Below are positions 59,001 to 62,000 of a stretch of DNA of 64,000 nt, in pieces. Position 1 is the first letter of the stretch; each line of letters begins with the position of its first letter. This DNA is from Cyrtodaria siliqua (taxonomy: Eukaryota > Mollusca > Bivalvia > Adapedonta > Hiatellidae): the NCBI GenBank assembly GCA_037043455.1, contig JAWPHD010001347.1:124001-188000 (forward strand), written 5' to 3'. The translations under genes were made by a program, and so were the position numbers. The notes beneath the pieces are model-generated. The model ran no database searches, was not told the DNA's origin, and saw only the letters and a program-made list of their open reading frames with translations.

Positions 59001-62000
59001 GGCTAATTTTGATAATTATTCGAAGAATTGCAATTTGGCATCTCAAAAGATATTAACAGAAAAACAACTACAGTACCAGTCAGATTTAGGCATAGACCGT
59101 GCTAATAATTTCCAACACATAAGATTTATCTACATGCATTATATGATATAACGAAAGTGAAAGTAGGAAAAAAATTCTGTTTGACCTAATGCATCATTCT
59201 TTTTATCTGGTGTAGTCTATAACAAAAGTAAAAGTAGAAAAAAGTTTTGGTCGACCTAATGCATCTTTTTTTTTTCGTTATCTGCCTGCCCTTTTGTAAT
59301 TTCTGCACTTTGTACATCTTAATTCCATAGGCATTAGAATCTACCAATTTGGTACCAGGTTCATTAGTGGTTATATCCTAATGGTATCCCCACTGACACC
59401 CCACTCCCCCTTTCCCACCGATGGAGGAAAACACCGATATGTGCATAATGGTAACAACCTATAGCTCTGATCCTTCATAATTTAAGTCTTAAATTTTACA
59501 ATGAAATTATGTAAAAAATTATGACAAAAAAACAGTGACAGAAAAGGAGCGGTCTCGACGTAGCTTAATTTTGGGGCAAGTGACTTTTGAAATTGGGGCT
59601 AGTGACATTTTGGGCAGGGCAGGTGGATTTTGAAAATCAACTTGCCCTGGGCAAGTGGATTTTCAACATATTTCCAGACCCCTGCAGCTAAATCGGATCA
59701 GTAACACCGGAGTTATGGCCTTTTTTTTTCCTGAAAAATGCTATTTTCTGCCTTGTGAACACTCTAGGGCCTTCAATATTAATCGGATCTTTACTTAACT
59801 TTGCCAGTGTCTTTATATCAATAAAAGCTCGAACAAGTTCGAAAACCGGCAAGATCGAAATAATTTCAACGGAGTTATGGCCCTTGTTTTGCTGAAAAAT
59901 GCCATATTAAGCCTTGTGAGCTGTCTAGCACCTTCATTGATTATATGATCTTTACCAGACATGCACAGAACGTTAATATCAATGAAAGCTCGGACAAGTT
60001 CGAAAACCAGCTAGATCGGACCATTAACAGCGGAGTTATTGCCCTTGATTTAGTTAAAAATGCCATATTTTGCCTCGTTAAGATGATAGGGGCTTCATTG
60101 TTCATCCGATCTTTACCAAACTTAATCAGATTGTTAATATCAATGAAAGCTCAGACAAGTTCGAAAACCATTCATATCGGACCAGTAACAGCGGAGTTAT
60201 GACCCTTGATTTAGTTCAAAATGCTATATTTTGCCTCATTAAGACTTTATTTTTTATCCGATCTTTACCGAACTTTATCAGATTGTTAATGTCAATAAAA
60301 GCTCGGTCAAGTTTGAAAACCAGACAGATCGGACCAGTAACAGCGGAGTTATGGCCCTTGATTTTGTTAAAAATGCTATATTTTGCCTCGTTAATACGGT
60401 AGGGCCTTCATTTTTCATCTGATCTTTACCAAACTTTACTAGATTGGTGGAATGGTCACCTGTAAGGGAGTGTGGAGGCCGATAAAATTGCGTCATATTG
60501 GTCAGTGAAAAATTACATTTGGTCAGGGAAAAGTCGGGGATTTTTATTTGACCCAGGTGCTGGCAACCCTGATTATGTAAAGGCCCTTCAGAATAGAGAA
60601 TATCATTATTTGTCAATTTTAAATAAATCGGACCTAGATCCCCACGACAAGTGTGATGTATATTTAATGAGGTCGGGGTAGTTTTGAACGGGAAAAAATG
60701 TGGGGAAAATGGAAAAAAAGGTAAATTAAATGATTTTAAACAATCAACATGATAAATAGAATACAGTGCCGTAGCCAGCCCTGAAATTTAACCGAGGCAA
60801 ATCCCTTTCTATGATGAAAGGGTCTGGGGGCATGCCCTGATTTTGTTTTGATTTCTACATGCAATTTGTTTTGCGTTTTAGTTCATTTCCTGTAACACTA
60901 TTTCAATCATGACATTGTGTGTCAGTGGTTAATTACATATCAATATTAAGGTTATTTTTATGTGAACTATTTATCTTCCAAAAAGTCAACCTCAGTGTAG
61001 CTACGGTCCTGGAATATCATGTTAGTGCCTGATCGTATCCAGTTTATCAGGTTAGGCACGAAAAAAATGAAGCCCTCGGCACTGCCTCAGACTTCATTTT
61101 TTTCTCAGCCTCACCTAATAAACTGGATAGGATCAGGCACTAACATGATATTCTCTATATACCTGCTTTAGATGATACAAACTTTCAGAACAAGATGCTC
61201 TAGTAATACTCTCTAGTAATACTCTCTAGTAATACTCCTATTTTATTACCCTTACAGGAAATCAGAGGTGAACCTGCTGGAACAGAAGGCCAAGGATGCC
61301 AATACCGAAGACCAGAAACTCAACATCAAACTTCAGGCAGTCGAGATGCAGATTACCTTGGTATGCACGTTTCATTTTCATTTGTATCAATTCTTTAAAA
61401 CATTTTAAAACTTCTTAGAGTTATTAACTTTGAGCTATTGCAGTGGTACTTTGTGCTATTGCAATGATGCTTTGAGTTATTGCAGTGGTACTTTGAGGTA
61501 TTGCAATGGTGCCTTTAGCTATTGCAATGGTACTTTTAGCTATTGCAATGATACTTTAAGGTATTGCAATGGACTTTGATGTATTGCAATGGTACTTTGG
61601 GGTATTGCAATGGTAGATTTCTGGTTACAATAATAGAATTAGTAAATTAAAATAACGTGGAACAAAAAAAACGTGCGAGACTCAAACATCTTATTAGCTT
61701 TTTTTGTAGATGCAATTTTGCATTTTTATGAGATTCAAAAATTTCTAATGGCATGAACAAAATACAGAATAAATATTGAATTCCTCTTGACCTGTGTTTT
61801 TTCCCCCTGTATTATTCCATAGTGGTCTTCAAGAATTCTGAAATCAGCTAAAATTTATTGCGCTCTGCCATGAAAATAAGCAATGGTGCCTTTAGCTATT
61901 GCAATGGTACTTTTAGATATTTCAATGGTATTTTTAGCTATTGCAGTGGTACTTTTAGATATTGCAATGATACTTTAAGGTATTGCAGTGGTACTTTGGG

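Larger units (their letters stand above)
57163..60450 (+). mobile_element. E2 element, plus orientation, with two insertions
   Basis: The head AAGGGCCAGCAGAGCTTATG then AGATGGCGAGTTGTCCGTCG and CCGTCC repeats. Units of about 160 bp contain ATCTTTACCAAACTT, AATATCAATGAAAGCTCGGA and GTTATGGCCCTTG. Interrupted by a SINE (57431-57690) and the element at 58093-59684. No clean tail; it fades out near 60450. Confidence 0.7.
56657..61257 (+). other. Intron 16
   Basis: 56657-57160 is unique. An E2 array in + orientation (57163-60450) carries a SINE and a 1.6-kb CAGGG-ended transposon. 60455-61010 has no recognised gene. A palindrome lies at 61011-61153. Confidence 0.75.

Noticed and set aside
58805..59056. 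83-residue frame inside the CAGGG-ended element as its transposase
   Set aside because: No catalytic motif or hAT dimerisation segment visible; too short.
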